From contig SVFD01000003.1 in assembly GCA_015057025.1 (NCBI GenBank), forward strand, positions 124,001-188,000: DNA of 64,000 nt. Reading direction: 5' to 3'. Source of the DNA: Lachnospiraceae bacterium. Lineage in GTDB: Bacteria > Bacillota > Clostridia > Lachnospirales > Lachnospiraceae. The notes below the pieces were generated by a model. It was not told the DNA's origin. It saw nothing but the letters and a program-made list of their open reading frames with translations, and searched no databases. Shown piece by piece: positions 18,101 to 26,059 of the stretch (positions are counted from its first letter, which is position 1; each line of letters starts with the position of its first letter). Both the position numbers and the translations under genes were made by a program.

Positions 18101-19309
18101 ATGGCTGAGTTTCAGTACAAAATGATTGGCCCTGACGGTAAAGAGAAAAAGGGTCACATGACAGCGAAGAGCAAAGAAGCTGCTGTTGCTGCTTTGAAAG
18201 CAGAAAAGAATGTAGTTACTTCCATTCAGGAAGTAAACGGTTTGAAGAAAGGTATGAATTTATCTTTCGGTAAAAAGGTAGGTTATCGTGATTTCAGTAT
18301 TTTCTGTCATCAGTTCGTTAGTATCGTTGGTGCCGGTGTTACCATCGTAGACGCATTTAGTATGTTGGCAGACCAGACTGAAAATAAGGCATTACAGAAT
18401 GCAATCAGAGCGGTACATTCCGATATTTCCAAGGGTGATACTCTTGCTATTTCCATGAGAAGACAGGGTGGTGTATTCCCAATGATGCTTTGTAACATGG
18501 TTGAAGCAGGTGAAGCTTCCGGTAGTTTGGATAAGTCATTTTCACGTATGGCGACTCAGTTCGAGAAGGATGCTCAGTTGCAGGGTGCGGTCAAGAAAGC
18601 TATGATTTATCCCGCAGTATTGGTTGTCGTTATGATTGGTGTAGTATTCGCCATGATGACCTTCGTAATTCCTAACTTCATGGGTATGTTTGAGGATATC
18701 GGTGGTGAGCTTCCTGCTGTAACAATGGCATTGATTAAAGTCAGTGATTTCTTCGTAAAGTATTGGTGGGCGATTTTGCTTGGCGGTGCATTACTGTTCG
18801 TAGGATATAAGTTGTTCTATTCAACTCCCGGAGGACAGAGTGCTATTGATAAATTGAAATTAAAGATTCCTGCATTAGGTCCTGTACAGACTAAGTCAGC
18901 CTGTGCAAGATTGGGTCGTACACTTTGTACTCTGCTTGCAGCCGGTGTTCCTATGATTGACGCATTGGATATTACTGCACGAAGCATGGATAATGTACAT
19001 TATAAGAGTGCAATGAAAGATGCTAAAGATCAGGTTACACGAGGTGTGCCTCTTTCAAGGCCTCTTAAGACCTGTGGTTTATTCCCGCCTATGGTTATCC
19101 ATATGGTATCCATCGGTGAAGAAACCGGTAATATTGAAGCAATGCTTGAAAACGTAGCAAACTATTATGAAGAAGACGTTCAGGCAGCTACCGAATCCAT
19201 GATGGCATTGATGGAACCTGCGATTATTATCGTTATGGCAGGTGTTGTTGGTTTCTTAGTAATTGCAATGCTTTCACCTATGTTCAGTCTCTACGAGAAC
19301 TTGGCATAA
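18101..19309 (+). CDS. pilC: Type IV pilus inner-membrane platform protein PilC/GspF
   Basis: Polytopic platform protein that couples PilB ATPase motion to pilin insertion. A short N-terminal soluble part (FQYKMIGPDGKEKKGHMTAKS) precedes two T2SSF repeats, the first around FCHQFVSIVGAGVTIVDAFSMLA and the second around ACARLGRTLCTLLAAGVPMIDALD. Each repeat ends in the conserved GE(A/E)(S/T)G-type segment (VEAGEASGSLD, VSIGEETGNIE) before membrane helices. At 402 residues it is full length. It is read with pilB and followed by a terminator, so the prepilin gene downstream is a separate transcription unit. Confidence 0.95.
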   Translation: MAEFQYKMIGPDGKEKKGHMTAKSKEAAVAALKAEKNVVTSIQEVNGLKKGMNLSFGKKVGYRDFSIFCHQFVSIVGAGVTIVDAFSMLADQTENKALQNAIRAVHSDISKGDTLAISMRRQGGVFPMMLCNMVEAGEASGSLDKSFSRMATQFEKDAQLQGAVKKAMIYPAVLVVVMIGVVFAMMTFVIPNFMGMFEDIGGELPAVTMALIKVSDFFVKYWWAILLGGALLFVGYKLFYSTPGGQSAIDKLKLKIPALGPVQTKSACARLGRTLCTLLAAGVPMIDALDITARSMDNVHYKSAMKDAKDQVTRGVPLSRPLKTCGLFPPMVIHMVSIGEETGNIEAMLENVANYYEEDVQAATESMMALMEPAIIIVMAGVVGFLVIAMLSPMFSLYENLA

Positions 19310-19370
19310 TGAAAAATACGATGTTTACAGAGGAAATATGAACAGATTGTAAATAAGATAAGTTATTATG

Positions 19371-19408
19371 ATCCGCCACTATTTGCTAGCGTAGTGGCGG
19401 ATTTTTTA
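19371..19408 (+). terminator. Intrinsic terminator after pilC
   Basis: ATCCGCCACTA pairs perfectly with TAGTGGCGGAT over a 10-base loop, followed by six T residues. Confidence 0.92.
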
Positions 19409-19672
19409 TGAAGAAAATTTGCATGGGGAGAAAATAGAAACAACCTATAATAAAAAAATGATATAAAAGATTAGTGAAATTAATAAAAAAATATGTAGTA
19501 AACAACTGACGGTGTCAGCTCTGAAAGCTAGGAAAAACAAAGGTTTTGCATGAAATAAAACTAAAATGACATGAACTAAAATCCTTCAAAAATGAAACTG
19601 TGCAATGTGCATAAAATGAAAAACTTTGCTTTGTTAAATTAGACAAAATGACAAAAATAAGGAAAAAATCAC
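19409..19672 (+). other. Non-coding A-rich stretch between pilC and the prepilin gene
   Basis: No gene-like reading frame is seen. The only local structures are two small hairpins, CTGAC-GGT-GTCAG at 19506-19518 and AGCT-CTGAA-AGCT at 19517-19529. The region is strongly A-rich. I cannot assign a riboswitch class. Confidence 0.5.
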
Positions 19673-19701
19673 TAGACGAAGTGAAATTCCTTTGCTATAA
19701 T
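19673..19701 (+). promoter_or_regulatory. Prepilin promoter with extended -10
   Basis: TAGACG at 19673-19678 is 17 bases from TATAAT at 19696-19701, which carries the TG-C extension. Directly after the -10, near the start point, an ATGTCACAAAA unit occurs twice in tandem (about 19713-19738); it may be a binding site or simply leader sequence. Confidence 0.65.
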
Positions 19702-19763
19702 GAGTTTACAGAAATGTCACAAAAATGTCACAAAAAATGAATGAAAAAGGAGAATGAAAAGAC

Positions 19764-20246
19764 ATGAGAAACAACAAAGGTTTTTCCCTCGTGGAACTTA
19801 TCATCGTTATTGCTATTATGGCAATCTTAGTTGGTGTTATGGCACCCCAGTTAATTAAGTACATCGAAAAGACAAACGTATCTTCTGATACACAGCTTTG
19901 CGATACTGTAAAGAGCGCTGTTACAACAGCAGTTATGGACCCTACAGTTCTTAACGATGCAGACTCTAAGACAGAGATTGACACATGGGATGAGTGGACA
20001 GCAGTTGATGGCTTAACAGGTGATAGCGAAGTTGAAAAGGCTATTCAGGATACATGCGGTGTTGAAAACGGCTCTGATATGGCTAACTTTGATCAGAAAC
20101 TTAAATCATGGAACAACAGCGGTTCTGTTGAATTCTGTGTAGTATCTTCTAACTCTGTACATGTTCGTGTAACTAATTCTGATGCTACAGGTCTTAAGGG
20201 CGAAGGCGATGGATATAGCAATGCAGATTGGATCTACGTTGACTAA
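19764..20246 (+). CDS. Type IV prepilin (major pilin-like)
   Basis: The 160-residue protein begins MRNNKGFSLVELIIVIAIMAILVGV, a textbook class III signal: prepilin peptidase should cut after Gly6, leaving methylatable Phe1 and Glu5, followed by the hydrophobic assembly helix. The globular part has three cysteines (LCDTV, DTCGV, EFCVV), so a single disulfide is possible. It has its own strong promoter and terminator and follows the pilB-pilC unit, which fits a structural subunit needed in excess. It could build a pilus or a competence-type pseudopilus. No prepilin peptidase or PilM/N/O genes are present nearby. Confidence 0.92.
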   Translation: MRNNKGFSLVELIIVIAIMAILVGVMAPQLIKYIEKTNVSSDTQLCDTVKSAVTTAVMDPTVLNDADSKTEIDTWDEWTAVDGLTGDSEVEKAIQDTCGVENGSDMANFDQKLKSWNNSGSVEFCVVSSNSVHVRVTNSDATGLKGEGDGYSNADWIYVD

Positions 20247-20270
20247 TCTTAACTGAATAAGTTAACTCAA

Positions 20271-20298
20271 GGCGGGAGCGAAAGCTTCCGTCTTTTTT
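20271..20298 (+). terminator. Intrinsic terminator after the prepilin gene
   Basis: GGCGGGAGC, a GAAA tetraloop, then GCTTCCGTC and six T residues. The stem has one G-T pair. Confidence 0.9.
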
Positions 20299-20467
20299 GT
20301 TATGGCAACGAGGCAAGCGGACAAACGTGCTTGCACGGATGGACATTTGCCGACTGCTAGTCAGAGTGAGATTTGCAAAGCGTATCTCAACTCTGTGTGA
20401 ACAGGAGGCGTTTTCTTTTCGTGTCGAAATATGCGGTATTTTGTGCAATTGTGACAATGAAATTGCG
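20299..20467 (+). other. Structured, GC-richer intergenic island
   Basis: This stretch stands out from the AT-rich flanks. It folds into a strong hairpin, CAGAGTGAGAT at 20362-20372 with ATCTCAACTCTG at 20384-20395 (one bulged A), and contains the short inverted pair GCAAGC/GCTTGC. The 61-codon reading frame through it has no ribosome site and unlikely composition. A degenerate intergenic repeat or a non-coding RNA is possible. Confidence 0.4.
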
Positions 20468-20603
20468 TTGTTTTTATGCTGATGAGTGATATAATAGTAG
20501 TGACGAAGAATGAGAGAATGTGACACTTTGTGTCATAGTCTGAATTTTTATATCAATTAAATATTGGGATATCCCTGTGATATTTGATGTTGAAACAGGG
20601 ATA
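20468..20603 (+). promoter_or_regulatory. Promoter and hairpins ahead of the Rpn-family gene
   Basis: TTGTTT at 20468-20473 and TATAAT at 20490-20495 (16-base spacer, with TG-A extension) form a plausible promoter. Two perfect stem-loops lie in the leader: TGACAC-TTT-GTGTCA at 20521-20535, and TATCCCTGT with ACAGGGATA at 20570-20603. Neither has a following T-run. Confidence 0.5.
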
Positions 20604-20660
20604 AGCGTAGGTGCGTCTTTTCCTGTTTCGTATTAGAATATGGAAAGGAGAGGTGCAAAT

Positions 20661-21515
20661 ATGGCAGAAAAAGATGTTTCTGAAAAATTGCTGGCAGATT
20701 ATAATGATGTGTTTTCAGATATTGTGAATGTTCTTTTATTTCAAGGTAAGTGTTTGTTAAAAGAAGAAGAATTGGAAAATACAAAAGATATCAGTCAGTA
20801 TAAAGTGGATGGGAAACTACACGAGCAGGAAAGAGATTTAACTAAGAGGTGGAATAAGGAAGGCATAATTATATCACTTCTCGGGATGGAGAATCAGACC
20901 TGTGAAGATACCGATATGCCAATGAGAATTATTAGTTATGACGGTGCGTCATACAAGACACAGTGTTTATCGGATAATAAAAATAGATATCCGGTTGTAA
21001 CTTTGGTTCTTCATTTCGGAACAAATCATCGCTGGAATACTGCCAGGCAGCTATCCGACATGTTTCCGGTGGCAGATAGCTTAAAACCATACTTTCATGA
21101 TTACAGTATTAATGTGTTTGATATTGCGTACTTATCTGAAGAACAGATTAATATGTTCCAAAGTGATTTTAAGGTGGTTGCAGATTATTTTCGACAGAAG
21201 CGTGTAAAGGGAGATTATATTCCCGGAACTGAAATAATTAAACATGTGGATGAAGTGATGAAATTATTATCTGCATTAACAGGGAGCAGAAGCTTTGAAT
21301 TTGCTAATAAGGAGCTGAAGAAAGAAGGAGGGAAAATAACCATGTGTGAAGTAGTAGATAAAATTGAAAACAGGGGAAGGCTAAAAGGAAGACAAGAAGG
21401 AAGACAGTCGGTCCTTATTGAACTTGTGAAAGAAGGTATTCTGGCTGTTTGGCAGGCTGCAGAAATGGCTGGTTTGGATGTTGAAGCATTTGAGCATGCT
21501 TTACAGAAATCATAA
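20661..21515 (+). CDS. Rpn-family / PD-(D/E)XK nuclease-like protein
   Basis: This 284-residue protein matches the general plan of Rpn-type (recombination-promoting nuclease, formerly putative transposase) proteins that occur in many copies in Lachnospiraceae. It begins with DYNDVFSDIVNVLLFQGK, then RDLTKRW, then the core IISLLGMENQTCEDTDMPMRIISYDGASY, where the E-x-Q pair replaces the usual E-x-K of the nuclease fold. The C-terminus has the RGRLKGRQEGRQ-type charged linker followed by a short helical tail. I start at the ATG at 20661, 8-10 bases after an AAAGGAGAGG site; an ATG at 20640 lacks one. Its biological role is unknown. Confidence 0.75.
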   Translation: MAEKDVSEKLLADYNDVFSDIVNVLLFQGKCLLKEEELENTKDISQYKVDGKLHEQERDLTKRWNKEGIIISLLGMENQTCEDTDMPMRIISYDGASYKTQCLSDNKNRYPVVTLVLHFGTNHRWNTARQLSDMFPVADSLKPYFHDYSINVFDIAYLSEEQINMFQSDFKVVADYFRQKRVKGDYIPGTEIIKHVDEVMKLLSALTGSRSFEFANKELKKEGGKITMCEVVDKIENRGRLKGRQEGRQSVLIELVKEGILAVWQAAEMAGLDVEAFEHALQKS

Positions 21516-21547
21516 AATCACAAGTTTATAAAAACATAATAAAACAC

Positions 21548-21576
21548 TTGCATAATGTGTTAAATTGTGTTAAACT
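21548..21576 (+). promoter_or_regulatory. rpsB-tsf promoter
   Basis: TTGCAT at 21548-21553 and TAAACT at 21571-21576 have a 17-base spacer. The leader to rpsB is about 115 bases, long enough to hold an S2-responsive element, though I could not fold one with confidence. Confidence 0.65.
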
Positions 21577-21697
21577 TTTTGCGTTATGCTAAAACACACG
21601 TATTCTGATTTGAGACAGGTGCTTCTTTTACGCGGGAAGTCGTTTTCAAAGGAGAGGAATGCGGAGGCAAAAAAACCAAAAAACGGAGGAATTAAAA

Positions 21698-22453
21698 ATG
21701 AGCGTAATTTCAATGAAACAGTTACTCGAAGCAGGTGTACATTTCGGACACCAAACAAGAAGATGGAACCCTAAGATGGCTCCTTACATCTTCACAGAAA
21801 GAAACGGTATCTACATCATCGACTTACAGAAGTCTGTAGGTAAGGTAGACGAAGCTTATAATGCAATTTCTGAAATTGCAAGTGCAGGCGGTACCGTATT
21901 ATTCGTTGGTACAAAGAAGCAGGCTCAGGATGCTGTTAAGAGCGAAGCTGAACGTTGCGGTATGTACTATGTAAATGAAAGATGGTTAGGTGGTATGCTT
22001 ACTAACTTCAAGACCATCCGTACAAGAATCGAAAGATTAAAAGAAATCGAAAGAATGGCAGAAGACGGCACATTCGATGTTTTACCTAAGAAGGAAGTTG
22101 CTAACTTAAAGAAGGAATGGGATAAGTTAGAGAAGAACCTTGGCGGTATTAAGAACATGACAAGAATTCCCGATGCAATCTTCGTAGTTGATCCTAAGAA
22201 GGAAAAGATTTGTGTTCAGGAAGCTCATACACTTGGTATTACTTTACTTGGTATTGCAGATACAAACTGCGATCCCGAAGAATTGGATTATGTAATCCCC
22301 GGTAATGACGATGCAATCCGTGCTGTTAAGCTTATCGTAGCTAAGATGGCAGATGCTATCATCGAAGCAAACCAGGGTGAAGTTATGACTGAAGATGTTG
22401 CTGAAGAAGTAGTAGAAGAAGCAGCTGAAGAAGTTGTAGCAGACGCAGAGTAA
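21698..22453 (+). CDS. rpsB: 30S ribosomal protein S2
   Basis: Component of the small ribosomal subunit near the platform/head junction. The start [27 protein letters not shown] is characteristic, with the later signatures [15 protein letters not shown] and [13 protein letters not shown] placed the start at 21698 behind CGGAGGA; an upstream in-frame ATG at 21659 would add 13 residues not found in the family. The C-terminus is an acidic Glu/Val-rich tail. The protein has 251 residues, a usual size. tsf follows 32 bases later, the conserved S2-EF-Ts pairing. Confidence 0.98.
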   Translation: MSVISMKQLLEAGVHFGHQTRRWNPKMAPYIFTERNGIYIIDLQKSVGKVDEAYNAISEIASAGGTVLFVGTKKQAQDAVKSEAERCGMYYVNERWLGGMLTNFKTIRTRIERLKEIERMAEDGTFDVLPKKEVANLKKEWDKLEKNLGGIKNMTRIPDAIFVVDPKKEKICVQEAHTLGITLLGIADTNCDPEELDYVIPGNDDAIRAVKLIVAKMADAIIEANQGEVMTEDVAEEVVEEAAEEVVADAE

Positions 22454-22485
22454 TCATAATCTAGTTTAATTAGGAGGATAATAAA

Positions 22486-23577
22486 ATGGCAACTATTACA
22501 GCAGCTATGGTAAAAGAACTGCGCGAAATGTCAGGTGCAGGTATGATGGATTGTAAAAAGGCGCTTACAGAGTGCGATGGTAATATGGAAGCAGCTGTCG
22601 AAGCATTACGTAAAAGTGGTGCAATGAAGGCTGAAAAGAAAGCAAGCCGTATTGCAGCAGAAGGTATCTGCCGTATTGCCAAGGCAGAAGGCAAGGCAGT
22701 TGTTGTGGAAGTAAACTCTGAAACAGACTTTGTTGCTAAGAATGAAACTTTCCAGACTTTTGTTGAGAAGATTGCAGAACAGGTAGTTTCATCTGACGTA
22801 GCAGATGTAGAGGCTCTTCTTGCTTCAACTTGGATGGATGATACTTCTAAGACTGTAAATGATGCATTGGTTGAAAAGGTTGCTACCATTGGCGAGAAAT
22901 TAAGCATCAGAAGATTTGAAAAGGTTGAAGCTCCTATTGTTGTTGGTTATATCCATGGTGGCGGACGTATCGGTGTTATCGTTGGTGCAGAAGGAACCAA
23001 AACAGAATCAACAGAAGAAGCACTTACTAACATTGCAATGCAGATTGCGGCTATGAACCCTCAGTATGCAAGCAGAGAAGATATTTCTGCAGATGAGTTA
23101 GCTAAATTAAGAGAAATCACTATCGATAGTGCATTAAACGATCCTGCATCCCTTCCTAAGCCTATTTTGAACAAGTTGATTGAAAAGGCTATGACAGAGA
23201 ACCTTTGGAGTGATGAAGATAAGGCTATCTATGAAGAGAAGAAGAGCAATATGAATTTCTTATTTAACTTCCTTTCTAAGGAAGCAGCTGCTACATTGGC
23301 ACAGCTTGCTATGGATGGTAAGGCAGACTATATTGCAGACAAGATTTTCAGCGGACTTGTTGAAGGTCGTATTTCTAAACAGGTAAAAGAAATCTGCTTA
23401 ATGGATCAGACATATGTAAAGGCAGAAGACGGAAAGCAGACAGTTGCTCAGTACTTAAAGAGTGTTTCTGCTGACTTAAAGGTTGCTAAGTTTGTTCGTT
23501 TCGAAACTGGTGAGGGTATGGAAAAGAAAGAAGAAGATTTCGCAGCAGAAGTTGCAAAGCAGATGGCAGGCAACTAA
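22486..23577 (+). CDS. tsf: Elongation factor Ts, enlarged form
   Basis: Guanine nucleotide exchange factor for EF-Tu. The N-terminal UBA-like domain MVKELREMSGAGMMDCKKALTE and the core TDFVAKNETF motif are intact. The end has QTYVKAEDGKQTVAQYL and FVRFETGEGMEKKEEDFAAEVAKQM, as in standard EF-Ts. At 363 residues it is well above E. coli's 283. The excess lies mainly in the coiled-coil/dimerisation half, around residues 198-297, where NLWSDEDKAIYEEKKSNMNF and the surrounding segments have no counterpart in E. coli EF-Ts. There is no sign of frameshift. Confidence 0.96.
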   Translation: MATITAAMVKELREMSGAGMMDCKKALTECDGNMEAAVEALRKSGAMKAEKKASRIAAEGICRIAKAEGKAVVVEVNSETDFVAKNETFQTFVEKIAEQVVSSDVADVEALLASTWMDDTSKTVNDALVEKVATIGEKLSIRRFEKVEAPIVVGYIHGGGRIGVIVGAEGTKTESTEEALTNIAMQIAAMNPQYASREDISADELAKLREITIDSALNDPASLPKPILNKLIEKAMTENLWSDEDKAIYEEKKSNMNFLFNFLSKEAAATLAQLAMDGKADYIADKIFSGLVEGRISKQVKEICLMDQTYVKAEDGKQTVAQYLKSVSADLKVAKFVRFETGEGMEKKEEDFAAEVAKQMAGN

Positions 23578-23598
23578 GCGTTTTGCACAAGCGCAGCA

Positions 23599-23654
23599 AA
23601 TATACAAAAAGAACCGATTCGAGTTTACTCGTATTCGGTTTTTTTTGTATATTT
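23599..23654 (+). terminator. Intrinsic terminator after tsf
   Basis: AACCGATTCGAG pairs with CTCGTATTCGGTT (one mismatch) over a TTTA loop, followed by a run of eight T residues. The flanks ATATACAAAAA and TTTTTTGTATAT extend the stem, so it could work in both directions. Confidence 0.9.
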
Positions 23655-23760
23655 ATTGTGCGACGCACGGATACCGAGATGAAGAGAAGCGTAATCGAGG
23701 TAAGCGCTTGTGCATACTGACAGCCGTTTGCAAGTAAGCGTGGCTTATAATATTTTTTAA
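23655..23760 (+). other. Second GC-richer intergenic island after tsf
   Basis: No gene is seen. The stretch contains the near-palindrome GTGCG-A-CGCAC and GCGCTTGTGCA at 23704-23714, the exact reverse complement of TGCACAAGCGC at 23584-23594. That 11-bp inverted repeat thus encloses the terminator. Its style (short GCG/GTGC palindromes, TTTGCAAxxxxGCG) recalls the island at 20299-20467. Confidence 0.35.
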
Positions 23761-23766
23761 TAAGAA

Positions 23767-23793
23767 TTGAAACTTTTATACAGTTGCGATAAT
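23767..23793 (+). promoter_or_regulatory. Probable promoter of the Ser/Glu-rich lipoprotein
   Basis: TTGAAA at 23767-23772 and GATAAT at 23788-23793 (15-base spacer) with a TG-C extension of the -10. The spacer is short, so confidence is moderate. Confidence 0.45.
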
Positions 23794-23847
23794 CTAATAG
23801 TATGAAAACGGTTAATAAAACAAACAATAAAGAAAGGAATTTTTAAA

Positions 23848-24507
23848 ATGAAAAAATTGTTAGTAGCTTTATTATTCGTAACCATGTCATTTACATTATT
23901 TGGATGCGGTAAGACAAATGAGGAGAATGTTCCTTCTGATGAAGTAGTTTCAGAAGAAAACACAGAAGATGTGTCAGAGGAAAATACAGAAAATGTATCG
24001 GAAGATTCATCAGAAAGCGTAGTTGCATCTGATAACGGAAGCGTAACTATTCTTTCAGACGTATGGAACACATATGCGGAAGATGAGAAATTTGCTGTTA
24101 TGGGCGGCGATTTTGAGAATATGGTGGATGGTGCTCCCGGTGCTTTTGATGTTACAAATGTAGAAAATATGTCAGGAACTTTCCAGATTCCTGCTGATAT
24201 TGCAGGCAATATTGACGAGGGTGCATCTTTGGTACATGCCATGAATGCCAATACTTTTACAGGGGCAGCTCTTCATTTAGCAGATGTTTCGGCAATGGAA
24301 GCTTTTACAACTTCCTTAAAAGATGGTATTATGGGTACACAGTGGATGTGTGGTTTCCCTGATACACTTATTATTTTTACAGTAAATAACGAGTATGTGG
24401 TTTATGCGTACGGTAATGCGGAAGTGATTGATAATTTTAAAAATAAGGTAACTGAAGTATACGGCGAAAATGCTGTTTTGGTTGCAGAAGAAAGCCTTGC
24501 AGGCTAA
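23848..24507 (+). CDS. Putative lipoprotein with acidic Ser/Glu linker
   Basis: A 219-residue protein with a lipoprotein signal peptide: MKKLLVALLFVTMSFTLFGCG, with lipobox LFGC and Cys20 as the lipidated residue. A low-complexity acidic linker with repeated SEENTE(D/N)VSE units (about residues 30-60) would hold the following domain off the membrane. The globular part, from about residue 66, is compact and has no motif I recognise. It lies alone between the tsf terminator and the MBOAT gene, with 70 bases to the latter, and may belong to the same envelope transcript. Confidence 0.75.
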   Translation: MKKLLVALLFVTMSFTLFGCGKTNEENVPSDEVVSEENTEDVSEENTENVSEDSSESVVASDNGSVTILSDVWNTYAEDEKFAVMGGDFENMVDGAPGAFDVTNVENMSGTFQIPADIAGNIDEGASLVHAMNANTFTGAALHLADVSAMEAFTTSLKDGIMGTQWMCGFPDTLIIFTVNNEYVVYAYGNAEVIDNFKNKVTEVYGENAVLVAEESLAG

Positions 24508-24577
24508 AATAAGGATAAATTGTTGTGATAGGTAAGTTTTAAGCAACAATGAATCCGATGTGAAGTAGAGGTGTAGA

Positions 24578-26047
24578 ATGTTATTTTCAGGAATACCGTT
24601 TTTATATTACTTTTTACCTGTGGTTTTACTGCTTTACTTCGTTGTGCCCAAATGCTTAAAAAACTGTGTTTTATTAATAAGCAGCTTGTTTTTTTATGCA
24701 TGGGGTGAACCGAAAATTGTTATAATTATGATAGCCTCAATCTTGGTGGGATACGTATCCGGCCTCTTGATTGAGGCTTTTCGTCATGAAAAAGCCGGAA
24801 AACTTATTTTGTGGATATCCGTAATACTTCAACTTAGTTGTCTTATATATTTCAAATATATGGATTTCTTTATTGAAAATTTCAATAGGATAACCGGAAT
24901 GGGTATTCCTTTGCTTAAGATTGCTTTGCCTGTAGGAATCAGCTTTTACACTTTTCAGATTTTAAGCTACACGGTTGATATTTATCGCGGAGAAATTGCT
25001 CAGAAGAACCCTATCAATCTGGCAACTTACATTGCAATGTTTCCGCAATTGATTGCAGGTCCCATCGTCAGATATAAGGATATTGCACCGCAGTTAAATG
25101 TAAAAGGTGCTACCTGTCTTCAATGGAACAAACAGTCGCAAAGAAAGATAAGCATCGGAAGATGGTCTGAAGGACGATATGCAAATGCAGAAGATATTGC
25201 TGTCGGAATCCGACGATTTGTTTTTGGTCTTGGTAAGAAAGTGCTTCTTGCTAATCAGTTAGGTGAATTATGTGATATTTTCAAAACCTCTCAGGATAAA
25301 TCCGTATTATTTTTCTGGGTCTATGCAATAGCCTTTGCACTCCATATATATTTCGATTTTTCAGGATATAGTGATATGGCAATCGGTCTTGGTAAGATTT
25401 TTGGTTTCCATTTCATGGAAAACTTTAATTATCCGTTTGTTTCGGGGAGTGTAACCGAGTTCTGGAGGCGTTGGCATATATCCCTGGGAAGCTGGTTTAG
25501 GGATTATGTTTATATCCCTCTTGGCGGCAACCGCGTGCCTAAATGGAGATGGTTTGTAAACATTTTTATTGTATGGATGCTGACTGGATTTTGGCATGGT
25601 GCGGCATGGAATTTTATCATATGGGGATTGTTTTTTGCAATTCTTTTGATGATTGAAAAGCTTTATTTTCTTAAGGTGATTGAAAAACATAAAATTCTTG
25701 GACATATTTATGTTTGTCTGGCTGTATTGGTAAGTTTTGTAATTTTTAATGCGACAGATATGAGAGAGGCGGGACAGTATCTGATAAGCATGATTGGCTT
25801 TGGAGGAATGCCTTTTTCATCCGCTGAAACGTTGTTTTATATCCGTAACTATGGTTTGATTCTGCTTTTATCCTTAATCGGAGCAACACCATTGGCTAAA
25901 ATGGCTGTTCAAAGTATGTCCGGCAAGGAAAAAATTAAAAATATAATCTTGATTTTAGAACCGGTGATTTTAGTGGTGCTTATGATGGTTATTACAGCAT
26001 ATTTGGTTGATGGTTCATTTAATCCGTTTTTATATTTCAGATTTTAG
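24578..26047 (+). CDS. MBOAT family O-acyltransferase (DltB/AlgI-like)
   Basis: Polytopic membrane O-acyltransferase of 489 residues that would carry acyl groups across the membrane to extracellular polymers. The start MLFSGIPFLYYFLPVVLLLYF and ISSLFFYAWGEPK are typical of the AlgI/DltB/PatA branch. The core has FPQLIAGPIVRY, FWRRWHISLGSWFRDYVYIPLGGNR and the catalytic-type histidine in TGFWHGAAW (His340). A DHHW gene follows after 12 bases, the standard partner. No dltA or dltC is present, so acetylation of a polysaccharide is more likely than D-alanylation of teichoic acid. Confidence 0.93.
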   Translation: MLFSGIPFLYYFLPVVLLLYFVVPKCLKNCVLLISSLFFYAWGEPKIVIIMIASILVGYVSGLLIEAFRHEKAGKLILWISVILQLSCLIYFKYMDFFIENFNRITGMGIPLLKIALPVGISFYTFQILSYTVDIYRGEIAQKNPINLATYIAMFPQLIAGPIVRYKDIAPQLNVKGATCLQWNKQSQRKISIGRWSEGRYANAEDIAVGIRRFVFGLGKKVLLANQLGELCDIFKTSQDKSVLFFWVYAIAFALHIYFDFSGYSDMAIGLGKIFGFHFMENFNYPFVSGSVTEFWRRWHISLGSWFRDYVYIPLGGNRVPKWRWFVNIFIVWMLTGFWHGAAWNFIIWGLFFAILLMIEKLYFLKVIEKHKILGHIYVCLAVLVSFVIFNATDMREAGQYLISMIGFGGMPFSSAETLFYIRNYGLILLLSLIGATPLAKMAVQSMSGKEKIKNIILILEPVILVVLMMVITAYLVDGSFNPFLYFRF

Positions 26048-26059
26048 GAGGAAGGATGC

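Noticed and set aside
20297-20482. 61-codon reading frame after the prepilin terminator
   Set aside because: It begins within the T-tract of a terminator, has no ribosome site and no recognisable motif.
21586-21774. 62-codon frame across the rpsB leader
   Set aside because: It overlaps the rpsB start in another frame and has no ribosome site.
23483-23737. 84-codon frame across the tsf end and its terminator
   Set aside because: It is an alternative frame of EF-Ts that runs on through the terminator hairpin.
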